Of a DNA stretch of 41,171 bases, positions 8,036 to 17,233 are shown one piece after another. The position numbers and the translations under genes were made by a program. Numbering within the stretch: the first letter of the stretch is position 1; the number at the start of each line of letters is the position of its first letter. This stretch comes from Bacillota bacterium (GTDB lineage: Bacteria; Bacillota; Clostridia; Lachnospirales; Lachnospiraceae), in assembly GCA_023420935.1 (NCBI GenBank), contig JAEZUR010000019.1, positions 1-41,171 of the forward strand. The letters run 5' to 3'. The notes under the pieces are model-generated. The model was not told where the DNA came from, did not search any database, and saw only the letters and a program-made list of their open reading frames with translations.

Positions 8036-8899
8036 ATGAGCATGTTAAAAGAAATGTTTAAGAAAACTAAATATATTTCTTTGGATACCGGGAAGATGGA
8101 TATCAACGAAAATGTGGATAACACACCCGCTGTACCAGATGGAGCGTGGATAAAATGCGATTCTTGTAAAGATATTTTATTTCATGAGGATGTAAGCATT
8201 CATTACCATTGCTGTCCAAAGTGTAAAAAGCATTTTCGTATTGGTGCCGGAAAACGTATTCATATGCTAATGGATGAAGGAAGCTTTGTTGAATGGGATA
8301 AGCAACGCAGTCCCAAAAACGTGCTAGATTTTCCAAACTATGATGAAAAGATACAAGTGCTACAGAGAAAAACTGGACTTCGTGAAGCGGTAGTAACCGG
8401 ACAAGGCACGATAAATGGTATCGCAACAGCGATTGCGTGCATGGATTCCTCTTTTTTAATGGGAAGTATGGGTCAGGTAGTTGGTGAAAAGATTACCAGG
8501 GCCGTAGAGAAGGCAACAGAAAATAAGCTTCCAATTATTATTTTCTCTACATCGGGTGGCGCTAGAATGCAGGAGGGTATCGTTTCATTAATGCAGATGG
8601 CCAAAACCAGTGCGGCACTTAAACGTCACAGCGATGCTGGACTTTTATATATTTCTGTATTAACTGACCCAACTACAGGAGGGGTTACTGCTAGTTTTGC
8701 CATGCTAGGAGATATTATATTAGCAGAACCAGGAGCATTAATTGGATTTGCTGGGCCTAGAGTAATTGAGCAAACCATTGGACAAAAGCTTCCAGATGGA
8801 TTTCAAAGAGCGGAGTTTTTGCTTGAAAAGGGATTTGTTGACCGTATCGTAGAAAGAAAGTCAATGAAGGATGAATTAGGAAAGCTATTGAGAAGTTAA
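8036..8899 (+). CDS. accD: acetyl-CoA carboxylase carboxyltransferase, beta subunit
   Basis: AccD and AccA together transfer the carboxyl group from biotin to acetyl-CoA to make malonyl-CoA. A four-cysteine zinc ribbon (Cys41, 44, 60, 63; spacing 2-15-2) precedes the crotonase-like carboxyltransferase domain with STSGGARMQEG and the FAGPRVIEQT motif. The length is 287. The ATG at 8036 has AGGAAA 8 bases upstream. The MSMLKEMFKK start is close to that of related proteins. Confidence 0.96.
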   Translation: MSMLKEMFKKTKYISLDTGKMDINENVDNTPAVPDGAWIKCDSCKDILFHEDVSIHYHCCPKCKKHFRIGAGKRIHMLMDEGSFVEWDKQRSPKNVLDFPNYDEKIQVLQRKTGLREAVVTGQGTINGIATAIACMDSSFLMGSMGQVVGEKITRAVEKATENKLPIIIFSTSGGARMQEGIVSLMQMAKTSAALKRHSDAGLLYISVLTDPTTGGVTASFAMLGDIILAEPGALIGFAGPRVIEQTIGQKLPDGFQRAEFLLEKGFVDRIVERKSMKDELGKLLRS

Positions 8900-8948
8900 A
8901 TATAATTCATGCTAAATCGCTTGTATGAATTGGCTTGGAGGATGAATA

Positions 8949-9764
8949 ATGGAAGCGAATGTTGTAGATGAGTTGAATAAAGAGATAGAAGCTTGGGATA
9001 GAGTGCAACTAGCAAGAAAATCAGATCGCCTTACAGCTCTAGATTATATAGAATCAATTTTTGAAGACTTTCTTGAGTTACATGGAGATCGTCTATATGG
9101 TGACGATGCAGCAATCGTTGGTGGGATTGGTTTTTACAAAGGTCGACCAGTTACGATTATTGCAGAGCAAAAAGGACGTAACACCAAGGAAAATATAAAA
9201 AGAAATTTTGGAATGCCAAATCCAGAGGGGTACCGTAAGGCACTAAGACTAATGAAACAAGCAGAGAAGTTTAAGCGTCCTATTATTTGTTTTGTAGACA
9301 CTCCAGGAGCATTCTGCGGACTTGGAGCAGAAGAACGAGGTCAAGGTGAGGCAATTGCAAAGAATTTAATGGAGATGTCATCCTTGGGTGTACCAGTTTT
9401 ATCCATTGTAATAGGCGAAGGTGGAAGTGGTGGTGCATTGGCTCTTGCAGTTGGTAACGAAGTATGGATGCTGGAGAATTCCATTTATTCCATTCTATCT
9501 CCAGAAGGCTTTGCAACCATTCTTTGGAAGGATAGTAAACGTGCCAAAGAAGCAGCTGGTATTATGAGAATTACAGCAAAGGATTTATTGGATCTAGGTA
9601 TTATAGAAAAAGTAATAGCAGAGCCAGAAGGCGGAACAAGTGAAAATCCAGACTTGGTAATCAGTAAAATGAATGAAGAAATCGGATTATTTTTGGAACG
9701 TATGGATCTGATGACGGAAGAAGACATTAAAAATCAAAGATATGAAAAATTTAGAAGGATTTAA
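8949..9764 (+). CDS. accA: acetyl-CoA carboxylase carboxyltransferase, alpha subunit
   Basis: This is the partner of AccD. Typical stretches are RPVTIIAEQKGR, NFGMPNPEGYRKALR, FVDTPGAFCGLGAEERGQ and GEGGSGGALALAVGN, which build the carboxybiotin and CoA sites. At 271 residues it is shorter than the E. coli protein, as is usual for streptococcal-type AccA. GGAGG (8938-8942) precedes the ATG. It is the last gene of the fab operon; I see no clear terminator between it and the next gene. Confidence 0.96.
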   Translation: MEANVVDELNKEIEAWDRVQLARKSDRLTALDYIESIFEDFLELHGDRLYGDDAAIVGGIGFYKGRPVTIIAEQKGRNTKENIKRNFGMPNPEGYRKALRLMKQAEKFKRPIICFVDTPGAFCGLGAEERGQGEAIAKNLMEMSSLGVPVLSIVIGEGGSGGALALAVGNEVWMLENSIYSILSPEGFATILWKDSKRAKEAAGIMRITAKDLLDLGIIEKVIAEPEGGTSENPDLVISKMNEEIGLFLERMDLMTEEDIKNQRYEKFRRI

Positions 9765-9863
9765 TAGTAGAAATTTGGAGAATAATGTAGTATAATAATT
9801 ACCTAGGTGTCACGTAATACAAAACGAAACATTTTTATGATAGACTATGGGGAGGAACAAGAA

Positions 9864-10676
9864 ATGGTATCAGTAAATGGTGTATCTAGTATTGAATATA
9901 AAGGTAATGTTGCTACGAAATCCAAAGCAGCTACGAATGCCAGTGTTGCCAGCTTTGAATCATATCTTGGAGAATCCATGTCCATGGATAAGATATTTGA
10001 CGCAGCAGCAGAGAAATATAATGTACCTGTTGAGTTACTAAAAGCAATTGGGAAACAAGAATCAGGTTTTGATGCTAAGGCAGTATCTCGCTGTGGTGCC
10101 CAAGGGGTTATGCAATTAATGCCGGCAACAGCCAAAGAACTTGGTGTAACAGATGCATTTAATGCAGAACAGAATATAATGGGTGGTTCAAAATATATTG
10201 CCGGATTAATGAAGAAATACGATGGTAATGTGAAGTTAGCATTAGCAGCTTATAATGCTGGTAGTGGTAATGTAGCTAAATATGGCGGTATCCCTCCATT
10301 TGAAGAAACGCAGAACTACGTTAAAAAGGTAATTGGATATATGAAAGGTACCGATCAATCTGGTTCCACAAGCAGTGTGTCCAGTGGCAATAATGAAATT
10401 GCAAATCCTGTTAGTAAGGTGGAAACAGCGACACCAACCCAAGATGTGAATGAAACTAATGCTGCAGTTACGGCAGCAGAAATTAATCTAACCGTAGATA
10501 ATTCATTAAATAGTATAGAAAATGTTTTTACTTACGATGATTATTTAAACTTTATTGAGAAGTTTTTACAGGGTCAAAAAGAGAAAGAAACTGAAGAAGA
10601 TTCAGGATATTATGCTGCTCAACAAATTAATTATAATATTCCGGTAATGAACCTTTTAAGCTCAACTAAAATTTAA
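9864..10676 (+). CDS. lytic transglycosylase (SLT) domain protein
   Basis: The middle part (about 45-160) is a soluble lytic transglycosylase domain: catalytic Glu66 in IGKQESGF, then GAQGVMQLMPATAKELG, and ALAAYNAGSGNV. Such enzymes cut peptidoglycan between MurNAc and GlcNAc. The frame opens at a GTG at 9807, but GGGGAGG (9849-9855) selects the ATG at 9864, giving 270 residues. Neither start gives a signal peptide, odd for a wall enzyme. The tail (165-235) is rich in Ser, Thr, Asn and Val and looks disordered. A TATAAT at 9791-9796 may belong to its own promoter, but no good -35 box is in place. Confidence 0.85.
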   Translation: MVSVNGVSSIEYKGNVATKSKAATNASVASFESYLGESMSMDKIFDAAAEKYNVPVELLKAIGKQESGFDAKAVSRCGAQGVMQLMPATAKELGVTDAFNAEQNIMGGSKYIAGLMKKYDGNVKLALAAYNAGSGNVAKYGGIPPFEETQNYVKKVIGYMKGTDQSGSTSSVSSGNNEIANPVSKVETATPTQDVNETNAAVTAAEINLTVDNSLNSIENVFTYDDYLNFIEKFLQGQKEKETEEDSGYYAAQQINYNIPVMNLLSSTKI

Positions 10677-10701
10677 AATTGATATAATAAAATATTCTAG
10701 A

Positions 10702-10739
10702 GGTACGTAAGTCATTCATTGATTTACTTACCTTTTTTT
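10702..10739 (+). terminator. intrinsic terminator after the transglycosylase gene
   Basis: GGTACGTAAGTC (10702-10713) pairs imperfectly with GATTTACTTACC (10721-10732), with one mismatch and one G-T pair, and seven T residues follow (10733-10739). It ends the upstream transcript, possibly the fab operon with the transglycosylase gene. Confidence 0.8.
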
Positions 10740-10746
10740 ATTGTAC

Positions 10747-10796
10747 TTGACAAAGGAGCTAGGCAGGAGTATTATTATCACAAATAAGAATAATAC
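10747..10796 (+). promoter_or_regulatory. promoter with overlapping inverted repeat
   Basis: TTGACA (10747-10752) and TATTAT (10770-10775) are 17 bases apart. An inverted repeat GTATTATT (10769-10776) / AATAATAC (10789-10796) with a 12-base spacer covers the -10 box and likely start site. It precedes a winged-helix regulator gene, so autoregulation is a reasonable inference. Confidence 0.75.
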
Positions 10797-10823
10797 CAAC
10801 TTTGATAATAAAGGAGTGGATTT

Positions 10824-11378
10824 ATGTCTACGCAAGATTTAACGGAGATGATTATGAACCCCATACGCCTTCGTATTGTACAATTTTTAATGCTTCATGA
10901 AAGCGGAACAACAGCTGAGATGAAGCTAGAACTTACTGATGTACCACAAGCAAGTTTATATCGTCATATTAAGATACTAGAAAAGGCAAACTTAATCATT
11001 GTTATTCAAGAAACTAAGATTAGAGGGACAGTAGAGAAGACATATCAATTAAATAAAGATATGAATCAAATGCAGACGGATAATAATCAAATTTTACACT
11101 TAATCAATAGTGGGTTGCTAACACTTATGAGTGATTTTACCCGTTATTTTAGTCAGGGTGAAAGAGATCCTCAAAAGGATATGCTATTTCTTTCTACCTC
11201 AGCACTTTTACTGTCAGATGAAGAATTTATGATATTTACGCAGAAAATAGGAGAAGTTTATAATGAGGTTATTAATAATAAACCAAATGAAGAAAGAAAA
11301 GTAAGAAGAATTACACTAGTTTCGTCTCCAAGTGAAAGTATAGGAGAGAGTATAGGAGAGAGTAAGACAGAAAAGTAA
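10824..11378 (+). CDS. winged-helix (ArsR-like) transcriptional regulator
   Basis: The N-terminal 75 residues form a winged helix: NPIRLRIVQFLM, then TTAEMKLELTDVPQASLYRHIKILEKANLI as the recognition region, and a basic wing ending in EKTYQLN. The rest (about 80-165) is helical and may bind a ligand or dimerise. The product is 184 residues. It sits 26 bases before an ABC exporter and probably controls it. The C-terminus carries a small in-frame duplication, two 12-base units at 11337-11360 giving SIGESIGES. The signal it senses is unknown. Confidence 0.82.
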   Translation: MSTQDLTEMIMNPIRLRIVQFLMLHESGTTAEMKLELTDVPQASLYRHIKILEKANLIIVIQETKIRGTVEKTYQLNKDMNQMQTDNNQILHLINSGLLTLMSDFTRYFSQGERDPQKDMLFLSTSALLLSDEEFMIFTQKIGEVYNEVINNKPNEERKVRRITLVSSPSESIGESIGESKTEK

Positions 11379-11404
11379 ATTGATTGATAAGGAGAGAGTA
11401 GATC

Positions 11405-12121
11405 ATGCTAGAAATTAAAAACTATTGTAAAACATATAAGGGAACAAAAAAAGCGGTTGAAAATTTAACATTAACCATTGAATCAGGTGATATATATGGA
11501 TTTATTGGACATAATGGAGCAGGAAAAAGTACAACGATACGTGCAGTTGCAGGAGTTTTAGATTTTGAAAGTGGAGATATTATTATTAACGGTATGAGCA
11601 TAAAGAAAAATCCAGTTGAGTGTAAGAGGGTTCTTGCCTATATTCCCGATAATCCAGACCTTTATGAGCATCTAACAGGTATTCAATACTTAAATTTCAT
11701 AGCAGATATTTTTAGTGTATCTAAGAAAGATAGAGAAGAGAGAATCAAACTATATGGTGAAAAATTTGAAATCGTACCAGCTCTAGGTGATTTAATCTCC
11801 TCTTATTCTCATGGTATGAAACAGAAACTTGCAATTATCTCAGCATTAGTGCATAAGCCCAAACTTTTAATTCTAGATGAACCATTTGTAGGGTTAGATC
11901 CCAAAGCAGCACTTTCATTAAAGCAAACAATGAGAGAATTATGTGCAGAGGGAAGTGCCATTTTCTTCTCCACTCATGTTCTTGATGTGGCAGAAAAGTT
12001 ATGTAATAAAATTGCTATTATTAAAGGTGGTAAACTGATAGTTTCTGGCAAAATGGAAGACCTAATAAAAGATCATTCCCTTGAGGATTTGTTCATGGAG
12101 GTGACAGGTCATGAAGAATAG
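11405..12121 (+). CDS. ABC transporter ATP-binding protein
   Basis: A 238-residue nucleotide-binding subunit with Walker A GHNGAGKST (35-43), a signature region SYSHGMKQK with a divergent SHGMKQ motif, Walker B LLILDEP (154-160) and H-loop His191. It belongs to the family that powers ABC-2 type exporters. GGAGAG at 11391-11396 is the ribosome site. Its last 11 bases overlap the start of the permease gene, so the two are translationally coupled. The substrate is not indicated. Confidence 0.93.
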   Translation: MLEIKNYCKTYKGTKKAVENLTLTIESGDIYGFIGHNGAGKSTTIRAVAGVLDFESGDIIINGMSIKKNPVECKRVLAYIPDNPDLYEHLTGIQYLNFIADIFSVSKKDREERIKLYGEKFEIVPALGDLISSYSHGMKQKLAIISALVHKPKLLILDEPFVGLDPKAALSLKQTMRELCAEGSAIFFSTHVLDVAEKLCNKIAIIKGGKLIVSGKMEDLIKDHSLEDLFMEVTGHEE

Positions 12122-13700
12122 TTGCTTGGTTTTATTAAAAGTACAACTGTTCAACCAATTCAAATTAAACAACCTAGTGAGCAAACAAAATAGTAAAGAA
12201 AAAAGCCGTGCAATTATGATGGCTATTATATTTATTATTCTGGGTGGAGTGCTTATGTTGTATTCGTTTGGACTTGGATTTGGACTTGGAATGTTAGGTG
12301 CAGCAAATATAATACCTGGTTATGCAGTTATGATTACTGGTATTATTACATTGTTTTTTACTATGATAAAAAGCAATGGAGTAATCTTTGGATATCGTGA
12401 TTACGATATGTTAATGTCATTACCTGTTAAAACTGGTACCATAATAACAAGCAAATTTCTGTCTATGTATGTGATGAATACGTTGTTTACTACTTTAGTA
12501 ATGCTCCCAATGGGTATCGCTTATTGTATATTTGAAAAGCCTAGTGTTTTATTCTATTTTCTATGGTTGATTGGAATGTTAACATCATCCCTAGTTCCAA
12601 CAACAATTGCAACGGTTGCGGGAGCAGTGATTATTGCAATTTCTTCAAGATTTAAGCATACTACAGCGGTTGCAACCATACTTTCTTTCGTTTTATTATT
12701 AGGATTTATGGGGGGTTCCATGAGTTTAGGCAACCAGGATGTAGAAAATATTGATGTAAATCAATTGGCTAACTTGGGAAAATTATTTTCAGAACAAATT
12801 AACAAGATTTATCCGTTATCTTGGCTGTATACCAAAGGCGTAGTAGAGATGAGTTTATACCATTTTACCCTTTACCTAGTCATCTCCTTGGGTTGGTATT
12901 ATTTATTTGTAAAGGCAATCTCAACACAATATAAAAAGTTAAATACCAGCCTAATGACATATCAAGCAAAATCAAACTATAAATTAAGAGAGTTAAAAGT
13001 ACAACCGCCAATCTATGCGCTTTATAAGAAAGAAATGAAACGCTTTTTCTCATCAACTTTATATGTATTAAATGTAGGATTTGGTGTAGTTATGATGATT
13101 GCAACTGCAATTGCCTGCTTTATCATGGGTCCTGAGAAGCTAGCTGAGTTTATGCAGGTGGAGGGGATGGTATCTATGTTCAATAAAATAATACCGTATG
13201 CCTTGTCAGTAATGTTGACCATGACCTGTACAACAAGTGTATCTCTATCATTAGAAGGTAAGAATCTATGGATTTTAAAATCATCACCAATACAAGATAT
13301 AACCATATTTCATAGCAAGATATTAGTGAATTTAACTTTATTAGTACCTGCATCCATACTATCTTCGCTATTAATCGCAATTCGTTTCCCTATGGATAGC
13401 ATTTCATTTCTACTTCTCTTGATTGTACCCATTACCTATTCCTTTTTTACATCTGTGTGGGGGATGTATATCAATATAAAGTTACCAAATTATGAATGGG
13501 TATCAGAGACAGCAGTAATCAAACAAGGAATGGCCTCGATGATCGGAATGTTGGGGTCGGCAGTATTTGCTGCGATTCCAATTGGTATTATACTTATATT
13601 TAATCAGATAGATTACCGTATCAGTCAGTCTGTCTGTATTGTTCTCATAATAGGTTTCACCATACTATTATATCATAAAGTTAGAAAAGCAAAAATTTAG
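12111..13700 (+). CDS. ABC exporter membrane protein
   Basis: A 529-residue polytopic membrane protein with many hydrophobic segments, for example about 35-85, 115-180, 190-205, 245-265, 310-345, 360-380, 400-450 and 470-520. It begins with a short cytoplasmic stretch and resembles large single-chain ABC-2 permeases of Firmicutes. GGAGGTG lies 8 bases before the ATG, inside the ATPase gene. With the upstream ATPase it should form one exporter under the winged-helix regulator. The substrate is unknown. Confidence 0.85.
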   Translation: MKNSCLVLLKVQLFNQFKLNNLVSKQNSKEKSRAIMMAIIFIILGGVLMLYSFGLGFGLGMLGAANIIPGYAVMITGIITLFFTMIKSNGVIFGYRDYDMLMSLPVKTGTIITSKFLSMYVMNTLFTTLVMLPMGIAYCIFEKPSVLFYFLWLIGMLTSSLVPTTIATVAGAVIIAISSRFKHTTAVATILSFVLLLGFMGGSMSLGNQDVENIDVNQLANLGKLFSEQINKIYPLSWLYTKGVVEMSLYHFTLYLVISLGWYYLFVKAISTQYKKLNTSLMTYQAKSNYKLRELKVQPPIYALYKKEMKRFFSSTLYVLNVGFGVVMMIATAIACFIMGPEKLAEFMQVEGMVSMFNKIIPYALSVMLTMTCTTSVSLSLEGKNLWILKSSPIQDITIFHSKILVNLTLLVPASILSSLLIAIRFPMDSISFLLLLIVPITYSFFTSVWGMYINIKLPNYEWVSETAVIKQGMASMIGMLGSAVFAAIPIGIILIFNQIDYRISQSVCIVLIIGFTILLYHKVRKAKI

Positions 13701-13801
13701 CTTACAACATATATAATCAAACGTATATATAAAGTAGATTAACAAGAAAACCTATCATAATCTGAAAAGTCCTGTTATTAAAAGACTCCATAATAATATT
13801 A

Positions 13802-13837
13802 AAATCTTCTAGATGAAAATAATCTAGAAGATTTTTT
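13802..13837 (+). terminator. intrinsic terminator
   Basis: A perfect 13-bp stem, AAATCTTCTAGAT (13802-13814) and ATCTAGAAGATTT (13822-13834), with a 7-base loop ends in a T run to 13837. It separates the regulator-exporter operon from the next ABC operon. Confidence 0.92.
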
Positions 13838-13991
13838 AAGATATACATTTGTCATGGGTAAAATCTACCGAAAGTCATTTCCAATCTAAAATGCTCTATG
13901 ATATGATTGATTCATAGTAATTTAAAAATGAAAATTTTTGTTCATGGAAGCAGATGTTGTCAAATAAAAAAAGTAAGGATGGTAAGATGGG
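13838..13991 (+). promoter_or_regulatory. upstream region of the LnrLMN-like operon
   Basis: No gene is present. A possible weak promoter is TTTCCA (13878-13883) with TATGAT (13902-13907) at 18 bases. A 6-bp inverted repeat CTATGA (13896-13901) / TCATAG (13912-13917) overlaps the -10 box. Both are modest matches, and the true promoter may differ. Confidence 0.35.
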
Positions 13992-14939
13992 ATGAAGGAG
14001 TTTGTATCAGTAAAGAATTTAACAAAGAATTACGGCGATTTTTGTGCGGTTGATAGTCTTAGCTTTTCCGTTGGTGAAAATGAGATATTTGGATTCTTAG
14101 GGCCGAATGGTGCTGGTAAATCTACTACATTAAATATCATAACAACATTATCTGATTACGATAAAGGTAACGTGACCATTAATGGTTACGACATTATAAA
14201 AGAAAAAGTAGAGGCAAAACAGCATATGGGTATGGTTCCACAAGACATTGCATTATATTATCACCTAAGTGCCATTGAGAATGTAAAGTTTTTTGCTTCT
14301 TTATATGGTTTAAAAGGTAATAAACTAGATCAAGCAGCAAAAGAAGCACTGGACTTTGTTGGTCTTAGTGACCGTATGAAAATGAAACCTAAGAAAATGT
14401 CTGGTGGTATGCAAAGAAGATTAAATATTGCTTGTGGTATTGCGCATAATCCAAAACTAATTGTAATGGATGAACCTACAGTAGGAGTAGATGCTCAATC
14501 AAGAGAACATATTTTGAACTCTATTCGAATCCTACGGGAACGAGGAACAACCGTAATCTATACGTCTCACTATATGCAGGAAGTGGAAGAAATCTGTGAT
14601 AGAATTGCAATTATTGATAGAGGTAAAATGGTTGCCAGTGGTACCAAGGAGGAACTAGTATCTCACGTTACAGATATACAGACGTATTTTATATCAACCA
14701 GATTTCCTGCCGAGCTAGAAAAGGAAGCATTCCAAAAGCAGATTACCTATCTTCCGGGAGTGAAGAAAGTATCTATTGATGACCAGGTAATTCGGGTCGA
14801 TATTCAAGTAGGTAAAAATAGTATTTCTAAGATTTTAGAAGAAGTGATTAGTCGTAATTTTCCAATTCATGATATAGCAAGTGAAGTTCCTAATCTGGAT
14901 ACTACATTTTTAAGCCTAACTGGTCATGAATTAAGGTAG
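13992..14939 (+). CDS. ABC transporter ATP-binding protein, LnrL/DrrA-like
   Basis: A 315-residue ATPase: Walker A GPNGAGKST (37-45), signature MSGGMQRR (136-143), Walker B LIVMDEP (156-162), and H-loop His193. A C-terminal extension after about 225 matches the type found on drug-export ATPases. With the two permeases that follow, it recalls the linearmycin exporter LnrLMN of Bacillus subtilis. The start region is unusual in having no strong ribosome site (AAGGATGG lies about 10 bases off). The substrate is inferred only as a membrane-active or hydrophobic compound. Confidence 0.9.
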   Translation: MKEFVSVKNLTKNYGDFCAVDSLSFSVGENEIFGFLGPNGAGKSTTLNIITTLSDYDKGNVTINGYDIIKEKVEAKQHMGMVPQDIALYYHLSAIENVKFFASLYGLKGNKLDQAAKEALDFVGLSDRMKMKPKKMSGGMQRRLNIACGIAHNPKLIVMDEPTVGVDAQSREHILNSIRILRERGTTVIYTSHYMQEVEEICDRIAIIDRGKMVASGTKEELVSHVTDIQTYFISTRFPAELEKEAFQKQITYLPGVKKVSIDDQVIRVDIQVGKNSISKILEEVISRNFPIHDIASEVPNLDTTFLSLTGHELR

Positions 14940-14955
14940 TAAGAAGGGAGATACT

Positions 14956-16050
14956 ATGATAATTTTAAATGAAATTCGAGGGTTTTTGAGGGATAAAACC
15001 AGTCTAGCATTTATGGTAGCTTTTCCAATTATCTTAATCTATCTATTAGGAACTCTATTATCAGGGCAAGATGTTTCGGATGCAACCATAGGCGAGATTA
15101 GAGTAGCATATCAAATTGAAACAACGGATCTAATGGAGCAGAGCATCATACAAGACTTTATCAAGGAAACATCAAATAACACGGATATACGTTTTAAGAA
15201 AGTTACAGAATCTGAACCTTCCAAACAGCAAATCGCAAAAGAAGAATTAGAGGGACTCATTGTTTTTGGGCAAGATAAAATAAGCTTGTATGAGGGAAAA
15301 AATCAAATTAAGAATAGAACCATAAAAGCGATGGTAATGGGATATGGAAATCTTGTAAAAGCCGTTACTACCATTGCTGATACAGAACCAGAAAAGCTAG
15401 CAAACCTAAAGATAGACAATAGTAGCCATGTAAAAGAAAAAGATTTTAATGCCAATCGCACTATGCTTGATTATTATGGAGTAACTATGGTAGTTATGAT
15501 GGTTTTCATTGGTTCCATAGGTGGAGCATCTTCCTTTTCAGATGAAATAAGATTAAAAACTATAAATCGTTTAATTGCATCACCGGTTAGCCGTACTAAG
15601 ATATTTTTTCAGAAAGTGATTGGAGAAATTCCATCTGCAGTCCTTGAATTAGTTGTTGTTATGTTAGTCAGTGTTTTATTCTTTGATGTTCATTATGCTT
15701 CAACAGTAGGAAATAATTTAATTTTGATTGGGTTATTTTCCTTAAGCTGTTTTACTATGTTGTTGGTAGGTGTTGTAGTAGGGCTCTTTATAAAGGCTAA
15801 TCCAGTTATAGTTTTAATGCCAGTGTTATGGATTATGATGTTTCTTGGAGGTACTTATTCCAAAGAGGTTAACATAAAAGGTATAACAGAACATATGCCA
15901 GTATATGTGTTGCAGCAGGCGGCGTTTGATATTACGGTTTTTGGAAGGGTAGACAAAGCAATTCCAATTATGGTAGTAGAAGTTGGGTTGATTATTATAT
16001 TATCATTTATTGGTGTACTAAAATTCAATAGTTTAAGAGGAACCAAATAG
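14956..16050 (+). CDS. ABC-2 type permease, LnrM-like
   Basis: A 364-residue permease with one N-terminal membrane segment (about 14-34), a large outer domain (35-170), and five or six segments clustered in the last 190 residues. This is the usual ABC-2 exporter layout. AAGGGAG precedes the ATG, 16 bases after the ATPase gene. It probably pairs with the next permease to form a heterodimeric channel. Confidence 0.87.
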   Translation: MIILNEIRGFLRDKTSLAFMVAFPIILIYLLGTLLSGQDVSDATIGEIRVAYQIETTDLMEQSIIQDFIKETSNNTDIRFKKVTESEPSKQQIAKEELEGLIVFGQDKISLYEGKNQIKNRTIKAMVMGYGNLVKAVTTIADTEPEKLANLKIDNSSHVKEKDFNANRTMLDYYGVTMVVMMVFIGSIGGASSFSDEIRLKTINRLIASPVSRTKIFFQKVIGEIPSAVLELVVVMLVSVLFFDVHYASTVGNNLILIGLFSLSCFTMLLVGVVVGLFIKANPVIVLMPVLWIMMFLGGTYSKEVNIKGITEHMPVYVLQQAAFDITVFGRVDKAIPIMVVEVGLIIILSFIGVLKFNSLRGTK

Positions 16051-16060
16051 GGAGGTAACA

Positions 16061-17212
16061 ATGAAAGAAATAGTATTATTCTTTAGAAGTAATTTGAAAA
16101 GAAACACAACTTCTCTTATCTTAGCAATTGCATGTTCTGTTTTACTCTGTTTGGTGTTTTATAACTTTGGTAGTTCCTTTGCAGAATATGATTCTAAGGG
16201 AATGATAGTTGGTATGATAGATGAGGATAACGGGGCAATTTCTAATGATTTTAAACGATATTTACAGGATGAATTAAATATTGTTGTAAAAGAGGGAATG
16301 TCATATGATACACTAAGTAATCAATTGCTTGAAAAGAAAATATCCGCTATAATAGAGATACCAAGTGGATTTGAAAAAAATGGTATCGTTGATAAAAAGC
16401 TTTCAGATGTGATAACAACAACATTAGATGACTATGAGAATGCTGCATTTTTAAAAAGTTATATTCATCTATATTTTAGCAGTGTTAATCTACTGGTAAC
16501 GGCAGCAGATGGAGACGTAGAACAATTTCAAACTATGTTCAAAGAATTTCCGAATCATAGTAAAGGGTTTGAACAGACTTCTGTATATGTAGCTGATAGA
16601 GAGAAAGATGCAGCTCGTATGGGACTGAGTCAGGCAGCTGGATTTTTTACCATGATGATGATGGCACTTAGCCTTTGTATTGCATTTGTAGTATTGGAAG
16701 ATAGACAGAGTGGAGTATTCGGTCGGATACAAATCTCACCAGTAAAACCTGCTTATTATATTATTGGAACTAGTCTTTATGCTATCTGCACTAGTTTGCT
16801 TATTGTTATCTCATTTTGCAGTTATTTATGGATTAATCAGTATCCTATCGGAATACCAATCAGTTATTTATTTATAGCGATGTCGCTGTTCTCCTTGTTT
16901 ATGAATGGGCTGGCGTTAATTGTAGCGTTATTTTTGCAAACAAGAAATTCAGTTATGACATTGATTATTATTGTTGGTTCCACAGGCCCAATTCTTGGGG
17001 GATCTTATTTTCCAGTTACCATGTCACCTGAGTTTTTACAACGGATATCCAAAATGACACCGCATTATTGGATGATGCAGGGGATTAAAGATTTAATGGA
17101 GAATCCAAAGGCAGACGTAAGAATAAACCTTATTATTCTCGCTCTCTTTGCAATATTAAGTTTCCTAGTTACTACAGTTAAATTTGTTCAAAAACAAGGG
17201 AGTAAAGTATAA
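16061..17212 (+). CDS. ABC-2 type permease, LnrN-like
   Basis: A 383-residue protein of the same layout as its neighbour: one N-terminal segment (about 14-34), an extracellular domain, and a C-terminal membrane block (about 190-375). GGGAGG lies before the ATG, 10 bases after the previous stop. Two unlike permeases with one ATPase fit an LnrLMN-type transporter. A kinase gene follows after 21 bases. Confidence 0.87.
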   Translation: MKEIVLFFRSNLKRNTTSLILAIACSVLLCLVFYNFGSSFAEYDSKGMIVGMIDEDNGAISNDFKRYLQDELNIVVKEGMSYDTLSNQLLEKKISAIIEIPSGFEKNGIVDKKLSDVITTTLDDYENAAFLKSYIHLYFSSVNLLVTAADGDVEQFQTMFKEFPNHSKGFEQTSVYVADREKDAARMGLSQAAGFFTMMMMALSLCIAFVVLEDRQSGVFGRIQISPVKPAYYIIGTSLYAICTSLLIVISFCSYLWINQYPIGIPISYLFIAMSLFSLFMNGLALIVALFLQTRNSVMTLIIIVGSTGPILGGSYFPVTMSPEFLQRISKMTPHYWMMQGIKDLMENPKADVRINLIILALFAILSFLVTTVKFVQKQGSKV

Positions 17213-17233
17213 AAAACCAACGAAGGGGCATTT

